This document shows positions 1-11,088 of a DNA stretch of 64,000 nt, piece by piece (position 1 is the first letter of the stretch; each line of letters opens with the position of its first letter). The notes beneath the pieces were generated by a model that had not been told where the DNA came from, ran no database searches, and saw only the letters and a list, made by a program, of their open reading frames with translations. A program made the position numbers and the translations under genes. Origin of the DNA: Tenodera sinensis (taxonomy: Eukaryota; Arthropoda; Insecta; Mantodea; Mantidae); assembly GCA_030765045.1 (NCBI GenBank), contig CM060964.1, positions 139,643,368 through 139,707,367 on the forward strand, in the 5' to 3' direction.

Positions 1-2412
1 GATGGTCGCGCTGACGAACAAACAACACACCCATAGTCCAGCTTGGATCGGACCAATGCGCGATATATTCGCAACAAAATTGTCCGATCCGCTCCCCACG
101 ATTTGCCATTCAGCACGCGCACAACACTTAGGGAACGGTCACATCTCGCTCCCAGCTGTGCAATATGCGACGACCAACCAAGCCTCCTGTCCAAGATCAA
201 ACCCAGGAAGCGCGTCTCCTCCGCGAAGGGAAGCGAATCTGGGCCAAATCGGAGCGAAGGTGGCAATCGTCTCCCACGGCGCCAGAAACCAACGCAGATT
301 GTCCTCTCAGTTGAGAAACGGAAGCCGCTTGTCACGCTCCACTCTCTAAGGCCGCCCAAACACTGCTGCAGACGCCGTTGCAAGAACGCCGTGCGCCGAG
401 AAGTGCAACAGACAGCGAAGTCGTCTACGAATAGGCATGACGAAACTCCAGGTGGAACACATTTCCAGATGGAGTCAATTGCTATAGCAAAGAGCGTGAC
501 ACCCAGCACCGAACCCTGAGGCACTCCCTCCTCCCGAACAAAAGAATCAGAAAAAACCGAGCCGACCCTTACTCGGAAAAAGCGGTTCCTCATAAACTCC
601 TGAATGAAAAGTGGCAGGCGTCCACGCATATTCCAGGCATACAGGGAACCTAGAATCCCTGCTCGCCAGCACGCATCACAAGCCCTCTCAAGATCGAAAA
701 ATATGCCAACGGTTTGACAGTTCTTCACAAAGCCGTCCATCATCCGTGTCGATACTGACACAAGATGGTCAACAGTCGAACGGCGTCGTCGAAATCCACA
801 CTGGATGCTAGTCAGCAGGTTGCGACTTTCTAACCACCATACCAATCGTCCATTGATCACGCGCTCCATCACCTTGCAAACGCAACTGGTGAGGGAAACA
901 GGACGACAGCTGGAGGGAAGATGACGGTCCTTCCCAGCCTTCAAGATGGGAATAACGGCGGCCTCCCGCCAACCTTCCGGGAGCATACCGTCAACCCAAA
1001 CACGACTACAGACCTCGAGCAGGAACGCCCCACCTTCAGGAGAGAGCCGCTGTGACACCCGTACATGAACACCGTCCGGTCCTGGTGCTGAACATCGCGA
1101 AGATCTCAGGGAACGCTCCAGCCCTGCCATGGCGAAAAGGCGATTGCAATCCTCCACGTTTCCAGAACGAAACGCGAAGCCTTGAGATTCCACCTGAGTT
1201 CCAACTGGAAGGAACTCAGGGGAGCAGTCCTCCGAGCCAGACACCTGCGCGAAAGCACTGCCAAAGGCATTGGCCACCTCAAACGAATCAACAACAGCTC
1301 CTGTGGCTGCTCCCAGTCCCGCCACTGGTATTCGGGTCGTTTCAGCTGCAACACGCCCCAATCCATCCCACACAACCGAGGAAGGTGTGTGTCGGCCAAA
1401 TGAAGCCACAAATCCGCTCCATGATGACCCCCTGCTATCCCCAATGACCCGTCTGGACCCGGCGCGCACCCTCCTGCACTCGACCAGGCCTTCCAAAGCA
1501 GGGCGACGCTGGAAAACCCCAAGTGCACGCCCCCGAGCACGAATGGCACTCCGACATTCCTCCGTCCACCAGGGGACGGGAAATCGACGGGGGTGTGCAG
1601 TCGACCGCGGAATCGATCCTTCAGCAGCAGAGAGAATCGTCTCAGTGAGACGCCGCGCCAAACCATTCACCGAGTCGCGCTCGTTGTACGCAAAGACAGC
1701 CAACTGGGTGTAAAGGTTCCAGTTGGCATGGTCCAAACGCCATCCGGGCACACGTGTGGAATATACATGTTGCGTCAAGAGACCAACAAGACATGGGAAG
1801 TGGTCACCAGAGTGCAAATCAGAGATGACACCCCACTGCAAGGAGACTGCCAACTGAGGTGAACAAACTGCAAGATCAAGGCGTGAGAAGGTGCTGTGAG
1901 AGTCCGAAATGAAAGTAGGCTCTCCAGTGTTGACCGTCCAAAAAATCGGAAATGAGTCCACCTCTCGCACAAGCGCGACCTGAACCCCAAAGTGGGTGGC
2001 GCGCACTGAAGCCCCCCACCAACAGAAACGGTGCCGGCAACTGGGAAACCAGATCCTCCAAATCAACGTGCGAGAAGTCATGGGACGGAGGCAAACAAAC
2101 ATTACAGATGGTGAAATGTATGCTTGGCAGTTCAATCCACACAGCAACTGACCGTACATCAGAGTGCAAAGGCAGAGCCCGCATATACACGTCATCTCCG
2201 ACAAGCATCACAGCGCCGCCATGCGCCGGCACACCCCCCTCCGGTACAACATCACACCGTACTGGGGTGCATCGCCCCAGATGGAAAGCGTCCCGAGGAC
2301 GCAGCCCAGTCTCCCGCAAACATGCGACCATAGGTTCGTTTTCCCCGAGCAAGAGCTCAAGTTCTGGCCTTTGAGCTCGAACGCCACGTACGTTCCATTG
2401 TAGGACAGTCAT
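1..2412 (-). pseudogene. LINE ORF2: endonuclease-reverse transcriptase, one frameshift, truncated by window edge
   Basis: ORF2 starts at the ATG at 2412-2410 (MTVLQWNVRG), the usual N-terminus of an apurinic-type endonuclease. The endonuclease is readable to about 1960. The frame then shifts by +1 between 1965 and 1934, just before NTGEPTF. From 1934 to position 1 the new frame is open through the linker and the reverse transcriptase: GPDGVHV, FDLERACD (motif A), EGVPQGSVLG (motif B), CLFVDDF (motif C, FVDD) and FLGLILDRRLGW. RNase H would lie beyond the window. The single indel is the only lesion seen; it could be real decay or a sequencing or assembly error in a T-run. Every other segment matches the second copy at 34473-38040. 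Confidence 0.85.
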
Positions 2413-2455
2413 ACTGCACTGTGCATGGGACAGGCAATTCCAAGGCAACTCCACA

Positions 2456-3997
2456 CTACCCTGGAGCAGGCGGCTGTCGAACCAATTTAGCCCCTTTCTC
2501 TCCCGGGCTGACGTTCTTTTCGGACGCTTTCTCGCGCCTCCCCTCCACTGGGGGTCCTCCAGTGTGGGCAGACTCCAGTTCCACGTCCTCTGCCGAGGAC
2601 GTGCGTCTTCCCATAGCAAACTTGGGTTCGAGTGTCTCGAACCGGCTGCTAATGGGGACCGGCGAAGATGACATTCGCCGGTCTGCAGCCATACCAGAGG
2701 ATCCCTCCGAAGAGGATCTCCTAGGAGATGGCCTTTTCCCTCCCATCGATGGCTTGGGAGAAACCTTGCTTGCCTTGAGGAAATCGGATCTTTTATACTC
2801 GGTCCCAAACTTGATCGGTGAAGCATCGTATACAATCGGTCCACCTGTCAAGGTCGGCCCCCTTGTTGGCGACCTTCTTGGTCTGCCGGATTGAACTGCG
2901 GTGCCCGCAGATGCTCCGGCGGACCTAGGTGATGTCTGAGGCCCCGGATGCGACCCAGCTACAAGAATTTTTTCTGAGACCGTTGCCCCACTTACATCGC
3001 TAGTCCGAGCTGCGACCCCCCGACATGGCACTGCTTCAGCTGCAACCGAGCTACAGGTACCGGAGCTCGGGATTGTGGGCTGGCGCAAACGCAAGAGCCT
3101 TCGGGCCTCCGAGAAGGACACCCCCTCTCCAACCCGGATCTCCTGGACAGCTCCCCCCTCCACACAACGGGGACACCCTCGGGAGCCCGCTGGATGTTCT
3201 CCCCTGCAGCCAATACAACCGGGAGGTGAGGCACAGCCATCGTCATGGGCGACGCCTCCACAGTCCACGCAGGCAGCTCCACCACTGCACGTGTCACTTG
3301 CATGACCAAAGCGCCGGCACCTATAACATCCAAGCGGGCTCGGAATGTAAGGTCCCACTTCAACGGCCCCGCACCCAGCCTCCATCCTCTGCGGGAGATC
3401 CACCCGATCAAAGGCAAGGAAAAGGGTACGGGCAGGCAGACATTCGCCTCCATCCCTTCTCTGAACCCGGCATACCGCTGTTACACCTTGATCTTCGAGG
3501 CTCTCCTGAATCTCCCCATTGGACATGCCGTCCAATGCCTGGGTGTTCACAACGCCGCGAGAGGAGTTCAACACCTTGTGCATCTCCACACGCACCGGAC
3601 AGCCGGCTAACATGTTTGCTTTTACAATAGTAGCTGCCCGTGCTGCCGAAACAGATTCAACAAGCAGCGTGCCGCCTCGCGATCCTGTGCAGTTCTTCAC
3701 TGGGCCAGCCATCTTATCGAGACCCTTCTGTATCACGAAAGGATTCACCGATCGGAATGTTTTACCTTCCTCCGTTCTTGATATCGCCAAGTAGCGAGGA
3801 CCACTCAACTCCGCCACTTCCCCCTCACTGGCCTTGGCATGTTTAGCCTTTTGAGCTTCAAAAGAACTCATGGCGATGATATCCTCCACCACTGCAAACG
3901 TCTCCGATGGCATGCTCACATCCTGGGCGCCACCCCGGCTTAGGTGAGAGTCCCGGCCTGGACCCCGCTCACCCCAGGGTCCCACCTCCCAATGCAT
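2456..3997 (-). CDS. LINE ORF1: nucleic-acid-binding Gag-like protein with three zinc knuckles
   Basis: The frame is open for 513 codons. The protein has an RNA-recognition-like N-terminal half and then three cysteine knuckles: CYRCRRFGHASDTC (CX2CX4HX4C), CVDCGGVAHDDGC (CX2CX4HX3C) and CIGCRGEHPAGSRGC (CX2CX3HX6C). This is the ORF1 arrangement of Jockey/I/R1-type elements, where the protein binds element RNA and acts as a chaperone. It aligns along most of its length with ORF1 of the second copy (33177-34405). The first methionine may be too far upstream; MPSETFAV, about 29 residues in, is an alternative start. ORF2 begins 43 bp downstream. No stop or frameshift is visible, so this ORF looks intact. 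Confidence 0.88.
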   Translation of the reverse strand: MHWEVGPWGERGPGRDSHLSRGGAQDVSMPSETFAVVEDIIAMSSFEAQKAKHAKASEGEVAELSGPRYLAISRTEEGKTFRSVNPFVIQKGLDKMAGPVKNCTGSRGGTLLVESVSAARAATIVKANMLAGCPVRVEMHKVLNSSRGVVNTQALDGMSNGEIQESLEDQGVTAVCRVQRRDGGECLPARTLFLAFDRVDLPQRMEAGCGAVEVGPYIPSPLGCYRCRRFGHASDTCSGGAACVDCGGVAHDDGCASPPGCIGCRGEHPAGSRGCPRCVEGGAVQEIRVGEGVSFSEARRLLRLRQPTIPSSGTCSSVAAEAVPCRGVAARTSDVSGATVSEKILVAGSHPGPQTSPRSAGASAGTAVQSGRPRRSPTRGPTLTGGPIVYDASPIKFGTEYKRSDFLKASKVSPKPSMGGKRPSPRRSSSEGSSGMAADRRMSSSPVPISSRFETLEPKFAMGRRTSSAEDVELESAHTGGPPVEGRREKASEKNVSPGEKGAKLVRQPPAPG

Positions 3998-4575
3998 AGA
4001 CAGAGGGACCCAATCGCCTTCAGGAGTGCATCAGCTCATGCAATGGCCCCTCCCCGGGACCGACCCCCATCAGCGGACACGCACACAGATCCCACATGAC
4101 AACCAGGGGCCGGGACCCACGCGACTACCCAGTCACCCCTTGCGTCACCCCATCCTCCGACGACCCGCGCGTAGGTTATCCGTCAGACTGTGCACAGGGA
4201 GGTAACAGGTGGGAGGCCAAACACAAAAGTGGACCAAAGTTGATTGGGCGTTTGGCATGCGCCCTCCCACCTCTTGGAGGAACCCAATCGAGAGCATGGC
4301 TCGGGGCCCCGGGTACGCCAAACCCACACCCACCGCAGCAGGAGCCCCTGGGGGAGTTTGATTTCGGAGTCGTCCTCTCCCAGATGAGCCGTCGACCAAG
4401 ACTACCGAGCCTCATCCACCCGTTTGGAATGTTCCTAGCTTCCCCCCACCTCCCGCCTACCAGCGGTCAAAAGACACTAAGTAGGCCGTCCGGTTCGGGT
4501 ACCGAGCCCCTCCGCCACGACAAGGCGACACTCCTTCGGAGGGGAAGGTGGTGGGTTCGTTTCCTATCATGCAGT

Positions 4576-6249
4576 TACTAATTTTGCTTTTTTTATTCCA
4601 TCTGAAGAGCATTAACACTACTATCATTTCCTTATTCGACTCACATCAGAAATCTTCAATAGGGTAAAACAATCATTCCTTAGCCGTTGTTAATTTTGCC
4701 ATGAAAGTTCAGGTCACAATTTCAAGCAGTTCCAATAAAACTGACATTAAGTCCTAGATGTTTTTATACTTTTACTCTTTCTTTGACCCTTTAAACTACT
4801 TTCCATTCTGAAGTGCAGCATATGAAGGTATTAAGCAGGTTTCAACTTCTTTAGCAAGAATTGTAATTAATGGTACTCGCATGTTGAAATAAAACTGCAC
4901 ACATTGAAACATAATTTAAAATCTAGATGAAAACAGCATTAATATGCTCTACTCAAAATAAAGAAGTGAAGAAGTCAGAAAAATATGCAAACGATACTCG
5001 AACTCAAAAACAATAACGACCTTATACTCGAACACTGTCATAATCATTGGGCTAGAGAGGTGCACTCTAAGATGTCCCTTCCTTTTTGTGTGTTGCACTC
5101 TGGAATGGTTGATATTAGTCAGTGGCACAATGGCACTTTAGACACTTATACCGTAACTTTGAAATTTGAAGGAACAGGTCATAAGTCTTCTGTCTCACAT
5201 TACTTGTTTAAGACATCTCCACAGCGTCTGAAAGTATTTTGGTGTAGTTCATTAACACCTTAAGTGTGTGTGTGTATATATATATATATGAGTGGTCCTT
5301 ATATTTTGAATTTCGTATTTCTTCGTGCACACCCCCTAGTTCTATTTTTTCCCCCTTTTGTTTTAAGAAGAATTTTAATCCCTATTTTGCTGAAATTGAT
5401 GAAGAGGAACCCGTGCCACAATGGCTGAGAAGTTGTCAGTTTGCTTAATCCTGCTTATGCATGTGCTAGACAGCTGCCATCTGTGTACCTTCAGTTCAGC
5501 CTCGGTTTCCATTGGGTAACATTATGAGTGTTTATTTACATCCTGGCCGGTAGATTAAGAAATATTGACACATTTATTTAGTATGTGAAGTTACATACCA
5601 GATCAGTGGACATAAATTACCATATAATCAACTGGTTATGTCAGTCTTGTTTTATAGCATATGCAGCAAAATTGATTATCAGTGAAAGTGCTAATTTAGT
5701 TACGTATGAATGTGTAATATTTCGGGAAAATGCTGGGATTCCCACAAGAGCTTTATCTCACTCCACAAAGAAACTTGCAGACCTGTAGTTAGAGTGGCAC
5801 AATCTGCAAAAAAAAGTGCTCATGAGGAGGCAAATACTCACAAAGAATGAGAACGTAAGTTTTCTCCTGCTCTAAATAATTTGATGGATATTGCCCATGC
5901 TAATGCTTTGAAGATGATAAAAATAGAACAGGATAACCTATTATATCAACGAGAGCCTGGCCGTAGAGGTTATCTTGGATTGTTGACTGGAAACTGGTGG
6001 CAAAAGAGGAAAGGGCAAGGATTACAGTTATAATGAGGAGGTAAGGAAGATGTAAGGTGATAACAGTTCATTGTTTTTGGAAATTATTAATGATTTGTCT
6101 GAAGAAACAACTGAAATAAGTGACTATGCAACCAATACAAATACAGACACGATTTAAGAGAGAGCCTATATATGTGTCCGACAGATGATAACATATGCCG
6201 TTGAGACAATTAGTTCAGTTTAGCTGCATATTGCAAATACTGACCCGTG
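4576..6249. other. AT-rich non-coding stretch, nothing assigned
   Basis: No convincing gene, RNA or complete element is seen. Short open frames show no recognisable motifs. A (GT)n(AT)n microsatellite lies at about 5263-5290. This is consistent with intronic or intergenic sequence and old repeat remnants. Confidence 0.5.
5263..5290. repeat. (GT)n(AT)n microsatellite
   Basis: A short compound dinucleotide run: alternating GT directly followed by alternating AT. Confidence 0.85.
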
Positions 6250-6608
6250 TAAACTGTGCTGCGATACAAAGTGGGACTTAGAAATTTTCTGCTCTCAGAG
6301 TGTGCTCAATCATTTTTTCCATGGCTGTACATGAATTGTTGGAAGAAGACAAAATAAATAAATTACAGATTAAAGGCAAATCAAACACCTATCATGCTCT
6401 AAAGAAAATTATTTTGGATAGCATCTTAAAAGATTTGGCTCATATTCCACATTCTATACATACTGGGATTGTAGAGAGATATCACGGTCTTTGTCTCAGA
6501 TGTGCCCCAAAAAGAATACATTTTTCATGTAATGGTCAACTTACACCAATGCATGGAATCAGCACAGTCTTTGGTGTTCACACTGTGTTGGAATTGCTAA
6601 CAGAATAG
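6250..6608 (+). pseudogene. Transposase-like C-terminal fragment (possibly Kolobok/THAP-associated)
   Basis: An open stretch of 102 codons contains a spaced pattern: YHALKKIILDSILKDLAHI, HTGIVERYHGL, CAPKRIHFSCNGQ. It resembles the C-terminal part of the large eukaryotic DDE-type proteins often found with THAP domains, where an 'HTG.LE.YHS...PKR.HFS' block is typical. No start, no N-terminal domains and no terminal repeats are visible, so it is at most a remnant. The family assignment is from memory of the pattern and is tentative. Confidence 0.35.
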
Positions 6609-6611
6609 TGT

Positions 6612-6663
6612 AAATGCCCACCTCTGTAGCATGGTGGTAGCGTGTCTGCCTCACGTTCAAGAG
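6612..6663 (+). mobile_element. Truncated tRNA-derived SINE head
   Basis: The sequence tgtagcatggtggtagcg resembles a pol III A box in a SINE head. The body is missing: the next sequence reads as the C-terminal part of the minus-strand LINE. Only the head is recognisable. Confidence 0.35.
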
Positions 6664-6872
6664 GTCTTCTTCTGTCTCTTTCCCTTATGCATTTAGGCGT
6701 TGGGTTTCTTCAGTCACTTCCTGAATTCATTCCTGTCCTGTGCAATTATATATTCTTCTATCAGTATCTTTCCCCGACTGGCTGCCACTTTTTCCATATA
6801 CTTTGTCCATTCAAGTCTTGATCTTCCTACACTCCTCCTTCTCTCTATCCTTGTCTCATATATCCTTCTTGG

Positions 6873-6906
6873 TTCATTCATTCATTCATTCATTCATTCA
6901 TTCATT
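6873..6906. repeat. (TTCA)n microsatellite
   Basis: About eight copies of a TTCA/ATTC tetranucleotide. It has expanded inside the C-terminal coding region of the minus-strand LINE, where it reads as a repeated MNE-type peptide. Confidence 0.9.
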
Positions 6907-7786
6907 CTTAATATGTGCCCGAGCCATGTTAGTTGATTCCTCTATTGTCTTCATTGTACTTTCTTGTTTTAAACTTTCTCTAAAAAAAAAGTAATTAATA
7001 CAGCTAAAAAGAATCACTGTAATAATTTCTTAGAAAAAATGGATTATAGGACAGATGGTAACAAAGCCCTTCAGTTCATAAAAAATGTCAAGGACAGGAA
7101 AGAAAACAATAGCACACCTATCATACACAACAATAAAATATTAACAAATGATGCAGTGATAGCCAAAACATTCAATACATATTATGCTAATTCACAGAAA
7201 GTAACAAGAAATAATAAAAAGGAACGTAAACAATTTAAGAAAGATTTGAAACAAGAAAGATCCTAACAAGATCCTAACACTCAATATAATATCTTTTTTC
7301 AAAATTTTAATATGCAAGAACTGAACATTGCAATTAATAATCTAAAAAACAAAAAGTCTCTTGGACCAGATCACATAAATACAGAATTCATAAAAAAAAC
7401 CTTGGAAAAACAGCAAAACAACTACTACTAAAACTCTAAAACCTATCCTGGAAAACCACTGTAACTGCCGAATGGTGAAAAACAATAACTGTCCCACGCT
7501 TGAAGAAAGATAAAACAGCATTAGAAATAAAAAATTATAGACCAATAGCTCTCATTAGCATAATGCAAAAGTGATGGAAAGAATGGTGTAAAATAAGTTA
7601 AATTGGTTTCATTGGTTTCTAGAATCACAAAATTTAATTTCCCCATGTCAAGCTGGATTCTGAGGGCTTCACTCTACAAATGAACAAGACTTACTTCTCA
7701 GTCAAGAAATCAAAGGCTCCTTCAATAGAAAAGAAGATAATGTAGGTATCAGTTTTTATTGATTTCCAAAGTGCATATGATTCTAT

Positions 7787-8182
7787 ATGCAGAACAAAAC
7801 TACTAAAGAAAGTAAAAAAATAGGGCTACAAGGTCCAATGTTTTCATGGCTATACCATTTCCTAACTCAATGCTTTATTGCCACCGGATATGGAAGATAT
7901 ATATTGAAATATAAACAAGTACACTGTGGCTTACCACAAGGCGCAGTGCTCAACACAACACTTTTTAATATATTTATTAATGATCTGCCACAACAAATAC
8001 AAGAATCGGGTGTGAAGTGTGCACTATTTGCTGATGACTTAGTAATGTGGACTTCAAAACCAAAAAACAAAGGTACAGAACTAGAAAAAACCATGCAACA
8101 ATCCTTAACCAACCTACAAAAGTGGACCAAAGGAAATTTAATGACTGTTAATACAACAAAATCAAACCACCCTTTTCACTAA
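7787..8182 (+). pseudogene. Reverse transcriptase palm fragment of LINE C
   Basis: A 131-codon open stretch holds RT motif B (LPQGAVLN) and motif C (FADD, the YADD-box equivalent), followed by the thumb-like LQKWTKGNLMTVN. Flanking RT blocks lie in other frames: upstream NNLKNKKSLGPDHINTEF near 7340, downstream YLGVIFDTKLTWAKQIE near 8250. The enzyme is not functional as encoded. Confidence 0.85.
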
Positions 8183-8835
8183 CAAGAAAACCACTAAAAA
8201 TAAAAATAAATTTTGAGGGTTAACAATTACCAGAGACAAACGAAGCAAAGTATTTGGGAGTTATATTTGATACCAAACTTACATGGGCCAAACAAATAGA
8301 AAATGTAATACAAAGAGCAGAAAGGCACGTTTCACTGTAAACGTCTAACAAGAATGAAGTAGGGATGTTCCAGAGCAACTCTTAACACAATATACAGTGT
8401 ATATATAAAGCCATTATTTACTTACTGCAGTGAAGTTCTTGTAACAGCAAATACAAAAAAAATTCAAATCTTTCAAAACCAAAGTCTGAGACTAATTACA
8501 GGTGCTATCAAAGCCACACCAATAGCAGCTATGGAAATACTAACCAACCAATACCCCATTGAATATGAAACAGAAAAAGCAGCTCTTATTCAACACGAAA
8601 AGTTGATTATACTCCCATTCAATACATGGAATAAGAGAAATTTTACACATACACTAAAGACTCCAGAGAGCTTTCTTTCCAAAATTCAAGACATCACGAA
8701 GAATATATACCTTCCTAATTCAAAGGAAAACTTCGTATATAAAGTCAATCCACACAAGCATTAGACATCACATATTGTTTACACCTGACAGAAGAAGTTA
8801 AGAAAAGTGACACTCCAACTAGTGTCCTAAAATTA

Positions 8836-9240
8836 TTGGCATTAGAGACAATCCATACTAGATTTTCAGCACAAGAATGGCTCCATATTTATACTGATGG
8901 ATCGCTGATATCAAACCGAGATGGAGCAGGGGCTGGAGTCAGGTGTCACCTCTTTTTCTATTACAAATCTTTAACTTATGGAACTACAAATTTTGGTAGA
9001 GAAATTAAAGCAATTCAAATGGCCCTACAAAATCTTTTGTATAGAATTTCACATTTTCATCAAGCAGTTACTCCAGGGCAGCAATTATAGCAATTACTTC
9101 CAAGTTGTCACCAACAAACCAAACAATTATAGAATGTTGGAAAATCCTTACCCATCTAACAGCACTTCAAAAACACCTAGTCTTCCAATGGATACCAGCT
9201 CATTGTGGACTGAGTGGTAATGACAAAGCTGATTTTCTTG
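8836..9240 (+). pseudogene. RNase H domain remnant of LINE C
   Basis: The first block (TDGS catalytic Asp; GREIKAIQMAL supplying the Glu) is in one frame and the last block (WIPAHCGLSGNDKAD, His and Asp) in another, so at least one indel splits the domain. The middle 'SD' block lies in disturbed sequence. RNase H domains of this kind degrade the RNA strand during retrotransposition. Confidence 0.8.
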
Positions 9241-9653
9241 CAAAAAACGGGTACCAGCAGTGTACAGAAATCTATAATTAATCTAACCTTTTATGCAGCT
9301 AAAAGATTAGTCAACTCTGAATTAAAAAAAAAAATATTGCAAAATATTACTATGAAAAATCAAAAAATAAAAGATGGGAACTACCAAACATTCAAACAGT
9401 AATTCCTGAGTATCCTCGAAAAAATGGCAGTTGCTACCTTCAGGTTGATTACAGGACTTGATTGTCTGGCAAAACATTTGAACAGAATAGGGATATATTC
9501 TTCACCACTCTGTCCTCTATGTGATCTGCAAGAGGAAATGACCAAGACCACCTTCAAATATGCCCAGCCATTTCTAACACCCCACCCATCAGTGAAAAAT
9601 ATTGGAGAGCAAGAGGATTAATGACTTTGTCAGAAATCCAGCATTAGCTAACA

Positions 9654-10517
9654 TCAACTTTCTCTTAGAGTATTATTCCTGACTTGGTCTATCCTGGTAA
9701 ATCCAACTACTCTTCTTAAATATCTCATTTGAACTGCACCTATTCTACTAGCATGTTTACCTAGGATTCTCCAGCTTTCACTTGCATATATTAAAATTGA
9801 ATGGTAAAATGCTATATATACCATCATCTTCATTCTTTGATTTAATTCCCTCTTTCCGATTATGGTATTATATATTTGATAATATATATTCATAGCTTTC
9901 TTGAACTATTCTTCCATCTTTTGTTAATATAGCACCTAGGTATTCATAGCTTCTTACATTTTCTGATTTTTCTCCCTTCCATTGCATGTATATTTCTGTC
10001 TCAACCTCTTCTTTACTCATTGTCATCACTTTGCTTTTTTTAACATCTATGCTCATTCCTCTTTCTTCTAATGTGCTAGCCCATTCTGTTACTGCTTGTT
10101 GTAGTCTCTCCTCACTTTCTGCCATTAATACTATACCATCTGCCTATATTAATACTTGTCCACCTAATGGCCTCATGTTCTAGTATCCTACTCTCAGCTT
10201 ACTCGTTCTCCTTTTACAGTGTGTGATTATTTGGTTCATAAATATAATAAATAACAATGGGTTCAGGCTATCTCCCTATTTTACTCCCCTTTTGATTTCA
10301 AACTCTTCTGATATTCTTCCCATTCCCACTACCTTCTCATACAAGCTCTTAATTACTCTAATTTCTTATCCACCTCCAATTCCAAGTATCTTCTCTCAGT
10401 ACTGTATCAAAGGCAGCCTTTAAGTCTACAAAGTCCGTATACATCGTCCTTCCTCTACTCGGTCTTAGATCCATTATATGCCTCATTACAAATATGTGAT
10501 CTTGTATACTCAAGATG
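9654..10517 (-). pseudogene. Reverse transcriptase fragment of LINE B
   Basis: Minus-strand coding blocks in at least three frames: motif A-like FVDLKAAFDTV near 10440, thumb region MAESEERLQQAVTEWA and YEYLGAILTKDGR (10125-9900), then IIGKRELNQRMKM and MRYLRRVVGFTRID (9893-9656). Several stops interrupt it. The coding trail continues across the LINE C insertion at 6981. Confidence 0.75.
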
Positions 10518-10551
10518 CTCTTGGGCTTCGAGCCAGGTGTAGTGATGAAAA

Positions 10552-10592
10552 GACATCAACGTTTCGGGAGTGTACATCTCTCCCATCTTCAG
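10552..10592 (-). ncRNA. Hammerhead-ribozyme-like core in the Penelope-like 3' end (candidate)
   Basis: On the minus strand, CTGAAGA (10592-10586) is followed by a stem-loop whose arms are GGGAG and CTCCC, then GAAAC (10565-10561), a very short hairpin and GTC (10554-10552). This is the order of a hammerhead core (CUGANGA, helix II, GAAA, helix III, cleavage triplet). Penelope-like elements are known to carry such motifs. The flanks do not form a convincing helix I and there is an extra U before helix II, so it is probably inactive. Confidence 0.35.
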
Positions 10593-10662
10593 GATGAATG
10601 ACTAGCAAGAGTGAAGGGACCAGTACTGTCAGCCAGTACGTACCGAGTAGAAAACACCCAGT

Positions 10663-11088
10663 CTAGTGTGGAGGTGGTTCACCGCTCCGTTGGAATCTGT
10701 GTTTTCTGAGTCGGTCGATTTCCAATTTTAAGGCTGGTTTCCAAGATGGACTAAACTGTAATCCAGCGTCCCGGTTCAGGTTACTCTTCTCGGAGGAGAT
10801 GGCCAGAGCCTCCTTAACCCTCCGTTCCCATAAACCGCTACATTTTGCCACAATGGTCGTTTCTTTGAAGTTAGCTCTGTGGTCTTTTTCAAAGCAGTGC
10901 TCCGCCAGCCCTGACTTTTGAGGCTGCATTAATCGTATGGACCGTTCGTGCTCCTTGACTCCGGTAGAAATGGTCCTGCCGGTTTGCCCTATGTACGGCG
11001 TCCCGCATTCACAGGGGATGCGGTATACCCCTGGCACATTAAGGAGCATTTTGTCCTTAACCGGCCTCACTAGGTGTTGGATCTTCAA
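10663..11088 (-). pseudogene. Penelope-like GIY-YIG endonuclease (C-terminal part of pol)
   Basis: A 141-codon piece of Penelope-like pol. The GIY-YIG module is visible as GVYRIPCECGTPYIGQTGRT, the Cys pair being typical of Penelope nucleases, followed by the catalytic Arg region (RTISTGVKEHERSIR) and HCFEKDHRANF. Family function: nicks target DNA for target-primed reverse transcription. The frame remains open upstream of the first Met (to about 11355), so this is the C-terminus of a longer protein. No internal lesion is visible, but the reverse transcriptase is missing, so it is not an autonomous copy. Confidence 0.85.

Larger units (their letters stand above)
1..4575 (-). mobile_element. 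I-like LINE (non-LTR retrotransposon), copy A, 3' end outside window
   Basis: A two-ORF non-LTR retrotransposon runs leftwards out of the window. In order on the minus strand it has a GC-rich 5' UTR (about 3998-4575), ORF1 with zinc knuckles, a 43-bp spacer, and ORF2 with endonuclease and reverse transcriptase. The same family recurs in opposite orientation at 32727-38294, where an RNase H domain and a simple-repeat 3' tail are visible; that content suggests the I clade or a close relative. Base composition is clearly more GC-rich than the AT-rich surroundings. The 5' boundary near 4575 is judged only from the composition change, so it is approximate. Confidence 0.85.
6982..9655 (+). mobile_element. 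LINE C: 5'-truncated, RNase H-bearing non-LTR retrotransposon
   Basis: A 2.67-kb insertion is bounded by the 10-bp direct repeat aactttctct (6972-6981 and 9656-9665). On the plus strand it reads, with many stops and shifts, as reverse transcriptase (FIDFQSAYDS near 7760, HCGLPQGAVLNTTLFNIF at about 7925, CALFADDLVMW at about 8020). RNase H follows (HIYTDGSLISNRDGAGAGV near 8890; FQWIPAHCGLSGNDKADFLA near 9190-9240) and then a cysteine-bearing tail (SPLCPLCDLQEE near 9510). The endonuclease is missing, so the copy is 5'-truncated. It lies inside the minus-strand LINE B. Confidence 0.85.

Noticed and set aside
1106..1666. 186-codon minus-strand frame overlapping LINE copy A
   Set aside because: It is a shadow; the homologous ORF2 reading lies in another minus frame that is open through the same region and matches copy B.
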